Shown here: one piece after another, positions 1 through 10,084 of the stretch | Layout: each line of letters starts with the position of its first letter | Position numbering within the stretch: position 1 is the stretch's first letter | Notes under the pieces: model-generated | What the model saw: the letters and a program-made list of their open reading frames with translations, nothing else | Databases searched by the model: none | Told to the model about the DNA's origin: nothing | Origin: Lineus longissimus | Lineage: Eukaryota; Nemertea; Pilidiophora; Heteronemertea; Lineidae | Direction: 5' to 3' | DNA length: 64,000 bases | Assembly: GCF_910592395.1 (NCBI RefSeq) | Contig: NW_027020282.1 | Coordinates: 1 to 64,000 of the forward strand | Program-made: the position numbers and the translations under genes

Positions 1-2584
1 TATGAAGTTTGCACGATTTTGAGTCAACACAGGAGAAAATACTGGCTGATGGTTCAAAGGAGCACGTGCCCAATCTGTGTGTTGCACAGCGTTGCTGCCT
101 TTTTTGTGGGAGGGAACAAAGCGCTGAAAATGATGATGACTTGAGCTGTATTGTGTGCGGGGACAGACGTGATGAATGCGTCTTCAAGGGGGAGGATACC
201 GTAACGGAATTTTGTGAATGGTTATTCAACGGCGAAAATATGGGGCGAGTGGCAATCGCTCACGACAACAGGGGTTACGATGCTTTCTTCATCATCCAGT
301 ATCTTCACCGTGTTGGTATTAAGCCCACAAACGTAATACAGGTGGGACAGAAGTATCTTTCATTCGAAGCGTGCGGCATAAAATTTCTGGATTCATTGAG
401 TTATTTGACAATGCCGCTGAGTGCATTTCCGAAAACGTTTAACCTGAAAGAGTGTCGAAAGGGCTGGTTTCACCATCACTTTACAGCAGAAAATCTAAAT
501 TATGTCGGGGAGATACCCGACATGAAGTACTTTGCCCCTGAGAGCATGTCTGTTGACGTTAGAAAGGAATTTATGATGTGGTACGAAAATCAAAAAGGAA
601 AAGAGTACAACATGTTCGAGGAGCTTCTTGCATACTGTAAAAGTGACGTTACGATTCTCCGTCGCTGTTGTGTCTTATTCGCTCTGGCTTTTGAAAGCAT
701 TCTAAAGGTTAATCCCTTTGAGAAAAGTGCAACCGTGGCTTCAGCATGCAGGCGAGTGTACCGTCAAAACTTTATGGAGCCCAACACCGTTGGCGTACTA
801 CCTCCATACGGCTATACATGCGACAAACAGTCTGCTATAGGTGTCAAGTGGTTGGAATGGTTGATGCGAAAAAAACCCAAATCTCTTTACACAACATGCG
901 CAAAACGGGGGCGAAAAGGCGATTGCGAATTCCAAAGTAGATGGGTGGGATGAGCGGAATAACGTTGTCTATTCTTTCGACGTGTGTTACTTTCATGGTT
1001 GCGAAGTCTGCTTTCCAAAAGGATACACCATGAATCAACGTACAGGTTCAACTATGGGTGAACTGCGCGAACGCACTGCGTTTCGGCGTACTTTCTTAAG
1101 AGACCGCGGATACACTGTCATTTCCAAGCGGGAGTGCGAGTTCAGAGCGGAAATTAAGGCAGATCCCGAACTGGCAGCATTTGCAAAAGATCTGAACATC
1201 TCCGAGCCTCTGAACTCCCCCGAGAAGCCTTTTTCGGGGGAAGAACGAACGCTGTGAAACTGTATCACAAATGCAATGAAAACGAAAGCATCAAATATGT
1301 CGACTTTACATCGCTTTATCCGTATGTCAATAAATATAAACATTATCCTCTAGGGCACCCGGTGGTGTACTGGGGTGAAAGTCTGCAAAAGGCTGACGAC
1401 CCACTGAAGTGCGAAGGTCTTATCAAATGTAAAGTATTACCGCCAAAGCAATTGTATTTTCCTGTTTTACCCCAGAGGACGGATAACAAGTTGAAGTTTT
1501 CTCTTTTTGCGAAGTGTGCGGAGACGTCATCTAAAACGTGTGACCATTCAGACGATGAGTGCACTCTGATAGGGACATGGGTTATATTTGAAGTCAGAAA
1601 AGTGGTCGAAAAGGGCTATCGTCTGGTGCGAACATACGAAATTTGGGATTTCGAGCAAACAACCCAATATGATCTTGAGAAGAAAGAGGGCGGTCTATTT
1701 ATGAGTTTCATTAATACTTTTCTAAAGCAGAAAAGAAGAAGCTAGCGTTTGGCCCGATTGGTGTGAGACCGAAGAAGACAAAAAGAAGTACATCGATGAT
1801 TACGTGCCGCACGAGGGGATCACTTTAGACCGTTACAATATCAAATATAACGCAGGCATGCGCAGTACCTACAAGGCAGGGATATGTGCGTTGTGGGGAA
1901 AATTCGGGCAACGAAATAACTTTGTAAAGACATTATATACAGATAGTCCAGAGGTTTATATCAATAAATTGACCGACGATAGCATTGAAGTAACAGATTC
2001 TCAATTAGTGAACGAAGAATTCGTTCTTTTGAAATACCGTGAGAAGACTGAATTCATAGAAGCGTGTCCTTACACAAATTGTGTTATCGCAGCTTACACA
2101 ACTGCACATGTGCGGCTGTAATTGTATGAGGAGTTGGAAAAACTTGATCAACAAGTATAATATTTTGACACTGATAGTATTATATACGTGTACGACAAAA
2201 CAAACAAAAAACACTTCAACCCACCCCTAGGCGACTATCTGGGGGATTTCAAGGATGAGTTGAACGGCGCATCCCTTGAAGAGTTTGTTTCAGGGGGGAC
2301 CAAAAAACTACGGGTATCGCATCAAAGAGAGTCAAGAGACTGTGTGCAAAGTCCGAGGGTTCACCCTGAACTATGGTAATAGTCAAAAAATCAATTTCGA
2401 AACCATGAGGGACTTGGTACAAAACCTGAATTTTTCCGACACCCTTTCGGTCGAAAATCCTTACAAAATTCGGCGACGTAAGGATTTCAAAATTACCACA
2501 GTTCGGGAGGTGAAAAAGTACGGCTTAGTATACGACAAGCGTTACCTGACAGACGATTTCTTTACATTGCCTTTTGGCTATTAG
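1..2584 (+). pseudogene. Polinton/Maverick protein-primed DNA polymerase B, broken
   Basis: Family B polymerase that would copy the transposon from a protein primer. Seen in order: an exonuclease I motif DFE at 15-23 (the window opens just before it), an exonuclease II region HDNRGYDAFF, an exonuclease III motif YCKSDVTIL, a CYFHGCEVCF block near 985, polymerase motif A (DFTSLYP) near 1300, a degenerate motif B (KAGICALWGKFG, lacking the usual Asn-Ser), motif C (YFDTDSI, 2161-2181) and a C-terminus ending TLPFGY at 2581. The frame changes around the A-run at 868-874, the T-run near 1228, the A/G-rich stretch near 1725-1740 and the G-run at 2293-2298. In-frame TAA codons lie at 2119-2121 and 2158-2160, and a TGA lies at 3-5. 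The N-terminal part lies outside the window or is lost. Family assignment is sure; loss of function is nearly so, although some homopolymer shifts could be assembly errors. Confidence 0.93.
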
Positions 2585-2623
2585 CTATTATGACATCTCT
2601 CTCTCACGTGTATTATTTCGGTG
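2585..2623. other. polB 3' flank
   Basis: Short AT-rich spacer between the polymerase stop and the 15 bp repeat array. Nothing else seen. Confidence 0.5.
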
Positions 2624-2781
2624 TATTCCTGTTTCGCCTATTCCTGTTCCGCCTATTCCTGTTCCGCCTATTCCTGTTTCGCCTAATTCCTTATTCACCT
2701 ATTCCTGATTCGCCTACTTCCTGTTTCGCCTATTCCTGTTTCGCCTAATTCCTGTTTCGCCTATTCCTGTTTCGCCTATTC
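2624..2781 (+). repeat. 15 bp tandem array, left arm of an inverted pair
   Basis: About ten imperfect copies of CTATTCCTGTTTCGC with small variants (ttccgcc, attcacc, an extra A in ctaattcc). The same unit recurs in reverse complement at 3504-3642, so the two arrays face each other across about 720 bases. Confidence 0.9.
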
Positions 2782-3503
2782 AAAAGTATTGCTAACCTCC
2801 CCACAGACGTAGGAATATGAACCATCCCTTACTATAGTGTTAAAGGCTATCATTAAGAATAAAGTCTGAAATAATGGATTTAGCGACATGTCAATTATTT
2901 CAGTATTATTCGGAATAACTTTGGAAAATTATACATAGCTGACATTGGCTTATGTTTTAGCTTATTTTAAAAGGCAAGAAATAAAATTGTAAGAAAGTTT
3001 TACCCTTTCATTAGATTTGAGAAAGGTTTCTCAGACCTGCATTTTATATTGTGGATTCTCTTTCTTTTGTCTTAGTCAGTAACTGGCTACGTAATAGAAA
3101 GAATACCTATAGCTACACTGTTTTTTACTATGACATGGGTTTTACAGCTGATTTTGATCAAATAATTATGAGAATGTACAGTATTATGTATTTTTATCAA
3201 AAACTCATGAATTCCTGTTTTATAAAATAAGCGACTGCTTTACTCTACTTAATCTATTAGTTTTTACTGTGTGTCAGTATAGTCATATGGTCAAATAAGT
3301 CCCGGACTGTCCCCGCTTTCAAGGTGACTCTTTCAAAACGGTCATGGCATGGTTTGTTAATAAAGTTGATGGCATTTGATTAGTCAAATTGTCATCACAT
3401 CGTTAACATCATCCAATTGTTCCCTCACATTTTTCCCATAAAATGGACATGCATCCCTAAGGTTCCCCCTGGGAGAGTCGATTTATTGTAGGGGTACTGG
3501 AAA
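2782..3503. other. unassigned spacer between facing arrays
   Basis: AT-rich, with no open frame of note on either strand and no recognisable repeat. It lies between polymerase and ATPase of the Polinton, where other family members may carry further genes; if one was here it is gone. Confidence 0.5.
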
Positions 3504-3642
3504 GTAGGCGAAACAGGAAGTAGGCGAAACAGGTATAGGCGAAACAGGAAATAGGCCAAACAGGAAATAGGCCAAACAGGAATAGGCGGAACAGGAATAG
3601 GCAAAAAAGGAATAGGCGAAACAGGAATAGGCGAAACAGGCA
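3504..3642 (-). repeat. 15 bp tandem array, right arm of an inverted pair
   Basis: About nine copies of the unit AATAGGCGAAACAGG, the reverse complement of the array at 2624-2781. On the minus strand it reads as a repeated Pro-Val-Ser-Pro-Ile pentapeptide. I take that open frame as a by-product of a 15 bp period rather than a gene. Confidence 0.88.
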
Positions 3643-3831
3643 TAAACCATTATTTCACCATAGTGAAGTTTACGCGCTCCTTGAGCGCTATTATCATCAT
3701 TGTACATCTGATATTATTATTTTATAAACATCATTGAACTGTATCGTGCTTACATATATGTCATTTTATAAGGGATGTTATTGTAAAAATTATTGCCAGT
3801 GTCATTTTTTAGTCAACATGAAACATCGTTA

Positions 3832-3861
3832 TCATCTCCATCATCATCATCATCATCATCA
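3832..3861 (+). repeat. (ATC)n microsatellite
   Basis: Short run of about eight imperfect ATC triplets about 230 bases upstream of the ATPase start. The surrounding 3643-4094 stretch holds no other recognisable feature. Confidence 0.85.
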
Positions 3862-4094
3862 GCACTGCAGACAACTCCATCCATGCCAGAGATATTAGTT
3901 TTTTCTATTATGGTTTCTGCGCCAGAAAACAGGTATAATACCTTGATAGCACTATTACAGACTGTATCATCATCATTATCACCAACATCCACGGTACAAT
4001 AGATCATTATCTGTTTTTGCTCTAGACAGTTACACTATAACCTATAACAGTATTTTTTTGTTGAATCCCTCATTATATTAGTCGAGATCTCAGC

Positions 4095-4697
4095 ATGCAT
4101 ATTTCAAGTGGAGACCTTCTCTTGAAACATCCATTCACATGTCTAGTAGCAGGGCCTACCATGTGCGGGAAGTCTTTCTTTGTACAACGATTGATATCCA
4201 ATGCTGCCTCTACTATTGACCCTCCACCTGATAGCATTGTTTGGTGCTATGGAGGCGTATGGCAGGAGGCGTTTGCAGCGTTTCCAAATGTGGAGTTCGT
4301 CTCTGGTCTGAATTTTTCTGAAAATACATCTGTAGATGAGCGAACATTGCTCATTATCGACGATTTAACGTGTGAAACAGATGAAAAAGTCACAAAGATC
4401 TTCACCAAGGATTGTCATCATTTGAACCGGAGAGCCATCTTTATCGTACAGAACTTTTTTTTTCACGGAGACAGCAGCGCATCATATTATGTGGTGTTAT
4501 TCAAAAATCCAAGAGACGTGTCTCAGATCACACATTTGGCAAAGCAAATTTCTCCTGGTAATACCAAAGCCCTTCCCGAAGCTTTTGCCGATGCGACGCG
4601 TCAACCCTTTGGATATCTATTCTTGGATTTTAGCATCAGTTATTCGATATGGCAAAATATCACATTAAACATTACGTGCGCCAACTCAAAGCACTGA
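4095..4697 (+). CDS. Polinton packaging ATPase (FtsK/HerA-type, A32-like)
   Basis: Genome-packaging ATPase of the Polinton/adintovirus type, thought to drive DNA into capsids. The Walker A motif GPTMCGKS is at residues 20-27, and a Walker B LLIIDDL lies near residue 90. They are followed by the family-typical IVQNFFFHG and VVLFKNPRDVSQI stretches and the late PFGYLFLD. The start is the ATG at 4095; the frame is open for 200 residues. After LFLDF (near 4630) the residues no longer look like the family and the next gene begins inside this frame at 4649, so the native C-terminus is probably lost or shifted. It follows the polymerase remnant on the same strand. Substrate and packaging role are known for the family, not shown here. 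Confidence 0.9.
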   Translation: MHISSGDLLLKHPFTCLVAGPTMCGKSFFVQRLISNAASTIDPPPDSIVWCYGGVWQEAFAAFPNVEFVSGLNFSENTSVDERTLLIIDDLTCETDEKVTKIFTKDCHHLNRRAIFIVQNFFFHGDSSASYYVVLFKNPRDVSQITHLAKQISPGNTKALPEAFADATRQPFGYLFLDFSISYSIWQNITLNITCANSKH

Positions 4698-4975
4698 AAT
4701 CTGCTCAGGTTAAGAAAAGACCCCAGATTCTTCAAACAGCCGACAAAGGGCTCCTTAATGCGGTGGGGGAGTCTGCGAGCAACTGTTTAAAAGGCTACGT
4801 ACCCCTTAATAGAAATCAATTTAAATGTCTGAAGAAACACAAGCACTCCCTCCGTAAATTAGCGTGCAAGAAGACATCGTTAAAGGAACGAAAACGGATC
4901 ATTCAAAAGGGTGGTTTTCTTGGAGCACTGCTAGGCCCCGTGATTAGAGCCATTGGAAGTATTTTTGGTGGTTGA
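4649..4975 (+). CDS. small basic Polinton protein with hydrophobic Gly-rich tail
   Basis: 108 residues, very rich in Lys and Arg (KKHKHSLRKLACKKTSLKERKR), ending in a hydrophobic tail that starts GGFLGALLGPV and closes with GG. Short basic proteins with this tail sit beside the ATPase in many Polintons and adintoviruses. I recall them being likened to adenovirus core or minor capsid proteins, but the role is not established. It overlaps the ATPase frame by 49 bases and is followed after 14 bases by the next ATG. The intact frame is notable between two broken genes. The family link rests on the tail and the position. Confidence 0.72.
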   Translation: MAKYHIKHYVRQLKALKSAQVKKRPQILQTADKGLLNAVGESASNCLKGYVPLNRNQFKCLKKHKHSLRKLACKKTSLKERKRIIQKGGFLGALLGPVIRAIGSIFGG

Positions 4976-4989
4976 TAAATAGCCGCATA

Positions 4990-5769
4990 ATGAGTCAGAT
5001 GCGCAAAATGGCGTTAATACCTCATGAGATGGTAGATAAATATCTGTATCAGCAACGCCACAAAGAGGATACCAAACCCCAGGCATACAACGCAATGGGT
5101 ATTGATGAAGAAATGCAAAAAATACTGTCCTCAACAACTATGAATGAGTATGACAAGGCCACAGCATACTCGCAGTTGCTTCGCAAGTACTTGGGAACAA
5201 TACATTCCCCATCACTAGATTTAAACGCTGGAACAATAGGACAAGCCCAAAATGCTGTTACAACGACTGCCCAAGCTGCGGATACAACTGCTGTAAACCA
5301 AATGGCTGCCCAGCCCTCCGTATTGTCTCCGCTTTCCCCCAAGGCGATATTGCAGCAAGTTCTCGGGTACTCAAAACCAAAGGCCAAAAAATTAGTACAG
5401 GCATTGCAGGACGACCCAAAATTTAGCTGGAACGAAAGCGGCGAAATTTCAATTAACGGAGACGTCATTAAAGGAAGCGATATCAAGTCGGTCATACAAA
5501 ACGCCTCTTCAAACGCAAAACATTCTAGCCCTCCTGTCGGCGTTGATTCGATCCTATCTTATCTCGATGGTAAGGGTGAAATATCCAGTAACATGATTAC
5601 GAACAGGGAATGGAAGAAAAAACTCAAACTCAATGATAGGGAGGGTATAGGGGTCAATAAAACGCCCAAGTCGAGGAGGAGAGACCCATTAGCTTCTTGG
5701 AACTCTCCGACGTTTCACAGACAGAGTTCTCCTGTATTCGACAGTCCTGATACCATCTTCTCCACATGA
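4990..5769 (+). CDS. conserved Polinton protein of unknown function
   Basis: 259 residues from the ATG at 4990. The N-terminus (MSQMRKMALIPHEMVDKYL) and a helical stretch on short repeats (EEMQKILSSTTMNEYDKATAYSQLLRKYL, quoted only as positions about 35-65) resemble the uncharacterised protein usually found between ATPase and integrase in invertebrate Polintons. It has a Thr/Ala/Gln-rich middle (residues about 85-110), a central block with KAKKLVQALQDDPKFSWN followed by GDVIKGSDI, and a Ser/Arg-rich C-terminus (about 215-259). No catalytic motif, signal peptide or membrane segment is seen. It begins 14 bases after the small basic protein and ends 4 bases before the integrase ATG, a virus-like tight packing. 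A structural or DNA-binding role is only a guess. Confidence 0.68.
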   Translation: MSQMRKMALIPHEMVDKYLYQQRHKEDTKPQAYNAMGIDEEMQKILSSTTMNEYDKATAYSQLLRKYLGTIHSPSLDLNAGTIGQAQNAVTTTAQAADTTAVNQMAAQPSVLSPLSPKAILQQVLGYSKPKAKKLVQALQDDPKFSWNESGEISINGDVIKGSDIKSVIQNASSNAKHSSPPVGVDSILSYLDGKGEISSNMITNREWKKKLKLNDREGIGVNKTPKSRRRDPLASWNSPTFHRQSSPVFDSPDTIFST

Positions 5770-5773
5770 AAAT

Positions 5774-6889
5774 ATGACGACAAAAATGAAAGCTGGGAAG
5801 CGTGGTAGTGACAAAGCAGCCAGGCTATTGAAAAAGATCTATTACACACCTGGTATTTCCGGTAGTTTTGGAGGTGTAAATACCTTAAAGAGGGTGGTCG
5901 GTAGTAAGATATCGACCTCTGACATCAAGAAATGGTTAAGAAGTCAAGCCACATACACGCTCCACATGCCGATCCGTCGCCATTTCAAACGAAGGCGTAT
6001 TGTTGTCGCCGACATCGCCGAACAGTGGGAAGCGGATCTCGTTGATTTGTGTAGAATAGTCAAATATAATAAACCTCATAAATATTTGCTCACAGTGATC
6101 GATACTCTTTCGAAATTCGCGTAGGTGGTCCCTTTAAGAACTAAAACAGGGGCAGAACAGGTGGATTCATTCTCTAAAATATTTGCCACATCCAAGCGAA
6201 AACCAAAAAATTTAAGAACCGATAAGGGGGGGGGTGAGTTTCTGGGCAAGAAATTTCAAGCCTTTCTAAAAAAAGAAAATATCAATTTTTTTACTTCGAA
6301 TAATGAGGTTAAAGCAGCTATAATCGAGCGTTTCAACATAACTTTCAAATAACACATGTTTTGTGCCTTTACATGGCAGAACACTCTGTCATACCTGTCA
6401 ATTCTTCAGAAACTTGTACATTCATACAACAACATGTGGCATAGGAGCATCAAGAGGAAACCCAGCGAGGTGAACAAGGGTAATGCAGATGACGTTTGGC
6501 ACGTACTCTACTCAAAAGAAAACCTATCAACAAAAAACGTCAAATTCAAATTTGAAATTGGCGATAAGGTAAGGATTGGCAAGACAAAAATGCTATTCGA
6601 AAAATCTTATTTACCCAACTGGTCAACAGAAATCTTCACTATAAAAAGACGCGTTAAAAGTCATCCAACCCTGTACGGCGTCCATGACGCGCAAGGTGAA
6701 AACATCTTAGGCACTTTCTACGAAAAAGAGCTGCAGAAAGTAGATGTGTCGCCAGAAAAGACCTATAAATTCGAGAGAATACTTGCAGAACGCGGCAGGG
6801 GTAGAACAAAAGAATATTTAGTTAAATGGGATGGATATCCAGCAAAGTTCAACAGTTGGGTGCGCAAGGCAGACGTTCAACATCTATGA
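5774..6889 (+). pseudogene. Polinton retroviral-type integrase with chromodomain, two in-frame stops
   Basis: DDE integrase that would insert the element into chromosomes. One reading frame runs the full length, from the ATG at 5774 to the stop at 6887-6889. Seen in order: an N-terminal region, the first catalytic Asp in QWEADLVDL, the second in LRTDKGGGEF, the Glu in AAIIERFN, the typical HSYNNMWHRSIKRKPSEV block, and a C-terminal chromodomain (YKFERILAERGRG then EYLVKWDGYP and SWV). TAG at 6122-6124 and TAA at 6350-6352 interrupt it. The G-run in the second catalytic motif may carry one extra codon. The catalytic triad residues remain. It is clearly of the Polinton c-integrase type; it looks inactive unless both stops are read through. 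Confidence 0.93.
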
Positions 6890-7247
6890 TTTATTCTACA
6901 CTGTCACAGACACGTTTGATATTTGAGTAAACAAAGCATGATTGCAGAAATGTCACGCGGATCTGAAAACAAGGAAGGCGACGGCAACGATTCAATCACT
7001 TCACAACAGAAGAATTGGAAACTTTTTGGTCACAATGTCCCTAAACCCGAGATAATTTCTTTGCCCAGATCATAATTATTTACATAGTGATCGTTACTGC
7101 TCTCATTGATATAGCTATTGCCAACGGTGAAAGTACTGTGTGGATCTCTCTCTCCTGTGCAGCTGTTTAGGTTACTTGTTACCAAATCCATCAATACCCG
7201 AGAACACGCGTGCATTAACCAAGAAACGTTTTCCCAATTAAGGCAAA
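6890..7247. other. gene-free stretch between integrase and next Polinton frame
   Basis: AT-rich leader-like stretch. I see no promoter motif, repeat or credible open frame. Confidence 0.5.
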
Positions 7248-7740
7248 ATGACTACTTTTAATGACCATTTTTATGTTTCTTTACCCTGCAATAGCTCCTT
7301 GAAATACTTTCCCGACAATACAATAGGTCATTACACAAAGCAGCTCAGCGCAGCCATCAGACTTGGCTCTGCTGAAAATTGGGAGGTCGGCCTTGCGGAG
7401 ATAAAATATCCACGCACTTGGAGCAATGTCAACGAAACCAATAACACTTTTCACATTTACATCCCAACCAGCGATGACCCCGACCCAAAAACGGGTAAAA
7501 TCCCTGAAGCTTGGAAGACATGCACAATACCTACTGGTCACTATACCGGACGCCTCTTTTGTCACACTTCTGCACGCATTCATTTGGAAACGTGATGCAA
7601 AAATAGCAATACAACAATTTTATTCAAGTGTTTTATAATACAGCATTAGAAAGATGCGGAATGAATACAATGTTTTCTCTTGACATCTTGACAGCCGGAC
7701 ATCAACATGAGTAGAGACAATTTCTTTGGACGCTTGTCTA
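7248..7740 (+). pseudogene. Polinton structural-type protein, decayed
   Basis: The frame from the ATG at 7248 gives 115 residues with FYVSLPCNSSLKYFPDNT and a later NWEVGLAEIKYPRTW, a signature I know from a conserved Polinton protein that is probably virion-associated; its exact identity (penton, minor capsid or other) I cannot fix. The stop at 7593-7595 falls well short of the family length. Weak traces in other frames continue to about 7700 (for example DAKIAIQQFYSSV at about 7591-7630), so the rest appears shifted and eroded. It is the last Polinton-like gene before unrelated repeats. No terminal inverted repeat could be recognised beyond it. Confidence 0.68.
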
Positions 7741-8389
7741 TGCCCTGGTGATGGAAAATACCACACATTTCTATGGATCGCACGCATCGGCGATGTTTCG
7801 GAACGTGCCGGTGTAAAAGTAGAAAGTGTCCCCCTCCCCCTGGAAAAATAAGACCCTGGAAGTCAAGGACACTGTAGAGCCCAGTCTTTAATTTAGTTTC
7901 AAAATCTTAGGATAGGAGGCAGCTCTGGTTTGGACCTTTTAAATTTGCCTCCCTTTTGACATTTTTGATTAGTTATGGTTCTGTGGACCTCTAGGTAGCC
8001 CCTTACATTCTATGTGGGCCTCTTTTGGACTTGAAGATGGTGGAGGAGGTTTAGAAAGGATGTTGTTCCCTTTCTTTTCCAATTTCTTCTTGGAAGTTTC
8101 GGATTTTAAGGATTTGTAATCTGTGGGATTTATAGTGAACCAGTGGAGCAAAGTTTGGTGAGTTTTTTATTTTAATTATCTTTATAATTTTTCTGTAATT
8201 TTGAAGTTAAGATATAGGGCCTATGGTTGGTAATTTTGTATGCAATGTTATGCATGTGCATTTTGCAGCACATGTTTTAGGCCCTTGCCTCGGGTCATTT
8301 GCTTGGTTAATTGACCAATGCACCCTCATTTCAAATGTGACAGATGGTTTGAAAATAACCTTCACCGTTTCAAGGACAAGAGTGCGCAA
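7741..8389. other. unassigned, no gene seen
   Basis: Mixed-composition DNA with a pyrimidine-rich patch near 7828-7845. It should contain the right edge of the Polinton, but I see no terminal repeat to place it. Confidence 0.4.
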
Positions 8390-8741
8390 ACACTCATCTT
8401 TCTCGGTCAAGGTCATTCTCAAAGCATTCCTATCCTCCAAGGTCAAGGCCATGGGAGGTCAAGATCACTTGAAACTAGGGCAATGCTAACTAGGTCAATT
8501 AAAGGTCAAGGCCATGGGAGGTCAAGGTCACTTGAAACTAGGGCAAGGCTAACTAGGTCAATTAAAGGTCAAGGCCATGGGAGGTCAAGGTCACTTAAAA
8601 CTAGGGCAAGGCTAACTAGGTCAATTAAAGCCATCTTTCTCGGTCAAGGTCATTCTCAAATCATTCCTTTCCTCCAAGGTCAAGGTCATGGGAGGTCAAG
8701 GTCACTTGAAACTAGGGCAATGCTAACTAGGTCAATTAAAT
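8390..8741 (+). repeat. 63 bp minisatellite rich in AGGTCA half-sites
   Basis: Units begin near 8441, 8503 and 8566, with a fourth after an inserted block at 8629 that itself repeats 8390-8440. The unit carries AGGTCAAGGTCA and another AGGTCA. Because 63 is a multiple of three, a plus-strand frame of 150 codons stays open through the array with a 21-residue repeat; I regard it as a by-product. AGGTCA is the nuclear-receptor half-site and TCAAGGTCA the extended form bound by ERR/SF-1-type receptors; binding here is untested. Confidence 0.88.
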
Positions 8742-8975
8742 CGCCAGGTACCTGCTATACTACTATTTAGTGTATTCGTTTTTACCCCTTGTAGCTCATT
8801 TTGTGGTATTGGATCACACTATTTGGAGTAAAAGTCCTGTTCAGTTTCTTTTCTCAGATTGTAGGCGAGCACCTGTTCAAGGTAAACCCTCGATCCATTT
8901 GGGACAGTCACTGACATAAGAGGTTTGGATAAAAGTATAACATCTCATTTATGCAAATTCCACTGCTTTGAGAGA

Positions 8976-9062
8976 CTATGTTAGTCACGCTGAAGGGGTT
9001 ATTGTCGTCCTGGGTACACATAAAGTGTACCCAGGTTCGATGTCGTCCAGTGAAATTGTACC
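8976..9062 (-). repeat. dispersed short repeat with hairpin, copy 1
   Basis: The reverse complement of this stretch recurs at 11945-12036. It contains a 9 bp perfect stem, TGGGTACAC and GTGTACCCA, around five bases. It abuts the inverted-repeat element at 9063. Confidence 0.85.
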
Positions 9063-9468
9063 CTGGGTCCACTTTATATTCATAAACTGTAACCAGGTTC
9101 CGATTCAGATACCTAGGGGCGAGAATGTTCTCGGTGAAGTCACGTGACACGCAAAAGCGGGAAAACCCCATTTCAAGATGGCCGTGCAAGTTAAGGACGA
9201 GAACTTGAAAGAATTGTTATCCAAAATTGTTTTGTTTACCTGCCTACAAAGATAGCGTCTTTGTTTCTAAAGGAAGGGAAATTAAACGTATTTTGGAAAC
9301 ACTTTCAGACTTAACCGTAGCAGTAACACCTGGCGGAGGATCGCAGAACCATTCGCGGTAACCAGTCACGAACACACGTGTTCGACGAGATCTCGGAAAT
9401 TAACTCGTGCCCAGGTATTTGAATCGGAACCTGGTTACAGTTTATGAATACAAAGTCGACCCAGAAGT
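9063..9468. mobile_element. MITE-like element with ~58 bp terminal inverted repeats
   Basis: The left end (CTGGGTCCACTTTATATTCA onward to about 9124) matches the reverse complement of 9403-9468 at most positions, sharing CATAAACTGTAACCAGGTTC. The ~280 base interior has no coding potential. A target duplication is not obvious, perhaps because the left end merges with the neighbouring repeat. Confidence 0.75.
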
Positions 9469-9532
9469 ATTAAGGTAGCAGGAAGGGTTGGGCGTTTGTG
9501 GTTTCTGAGTCTGAGGGGGTTGGTGTCTGTTG

Positions 9533-9561
9533 ACTGTGCTTTAAAAGCACAGTCAACAGGC
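9533..9561. repeat. 29 bp perfect palindrome
   Basis: Two 14-base arms starting GTTGACTGTGCTTT around a single A. The right arm begins a direct repeat (9548-9587) that recurs at 9897-9937. Confidence 0.8.
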
Positions 9562-9896
9562 ATTTGGTCTCAGTATTTGGGTTTTGATTGCCATGACTGT
9601 ACCCCTGTAAAAGTCAGAGGAGGAGAAGTTTGGAATGATGAAAGCATTGAAGAAGAAGAAATGTTATTATTGAGGAAAGCAAAATTTATTATGAGACTAG
9701 AAGGCAGTGTCCTGACTTGATTATTTTGAAAATGGCGGTCTGAACACATTAAAAGGTGGAACATGGCATTTTATCGACTTTGAAGTGTTCCGCAGTTAAA
9801 GGGAGACTATAGGCAGCAGCTAGGTAGGCAAGATAAAGTCATACAAATTTGCCAATAGGGGTCAGTCATATCTCTAGGCATGGCGCCAGTCTCTCT

Positions 9897-9937
9897 TAAA
9901 GCACAGTCAACAGGCATTTGGTCTTAGTATTTGGGTA
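9897..9937 (+). repeat. direct repeat of 9548-9587
   Basis: About 40 bases, AAGCACAGTCAACAGGCATT and onward, with one or two differences from the earlier copy. The 9588-9896 interval between the copies has no recognisable feature. Confidence 0.8.
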
Positions 9938-10084
9938 AGTACAGAATCAAGGCAGCTCAGAGAGCAATGATTGAACGATGCTGTGGACAAGTCCAAGGAT
10001 ACTGCATCAGTCACGACCAACTTCTCATCAGAAAGCATCACCACCAGCATATTCAATGTTCAGTTCCAACCTGTACCAGTCCAA

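Noticed and set aside
9-11. A start codon at the left edge of the polymerase
   Set aside because: The triplet is TTG just before the exonuclease I motif and follows an in-frame stop; the real gene begins further upstream.
3425-3643. A Pro-Val-Ser-Pro-Ile repeat protein on the minus strand
   Set aside because: It is read out of the 15 bp tandem array; its tail beyond the array has no coding character.
1-7740. An intact, active Polinton
   Set aside because: Polymerase and integrase both carry stops or shifts, the capsid and protease genes are not in the window, and no terminal repeat is seen.
8318-8770. A 150-codon plus-strand open frame with a 21-residue repeat
   Set aside because: It follows from a 63 bp minisatellite whose length is a multiple of three; residue content mirrors AGGTCA repeats and there is no other coding sign.
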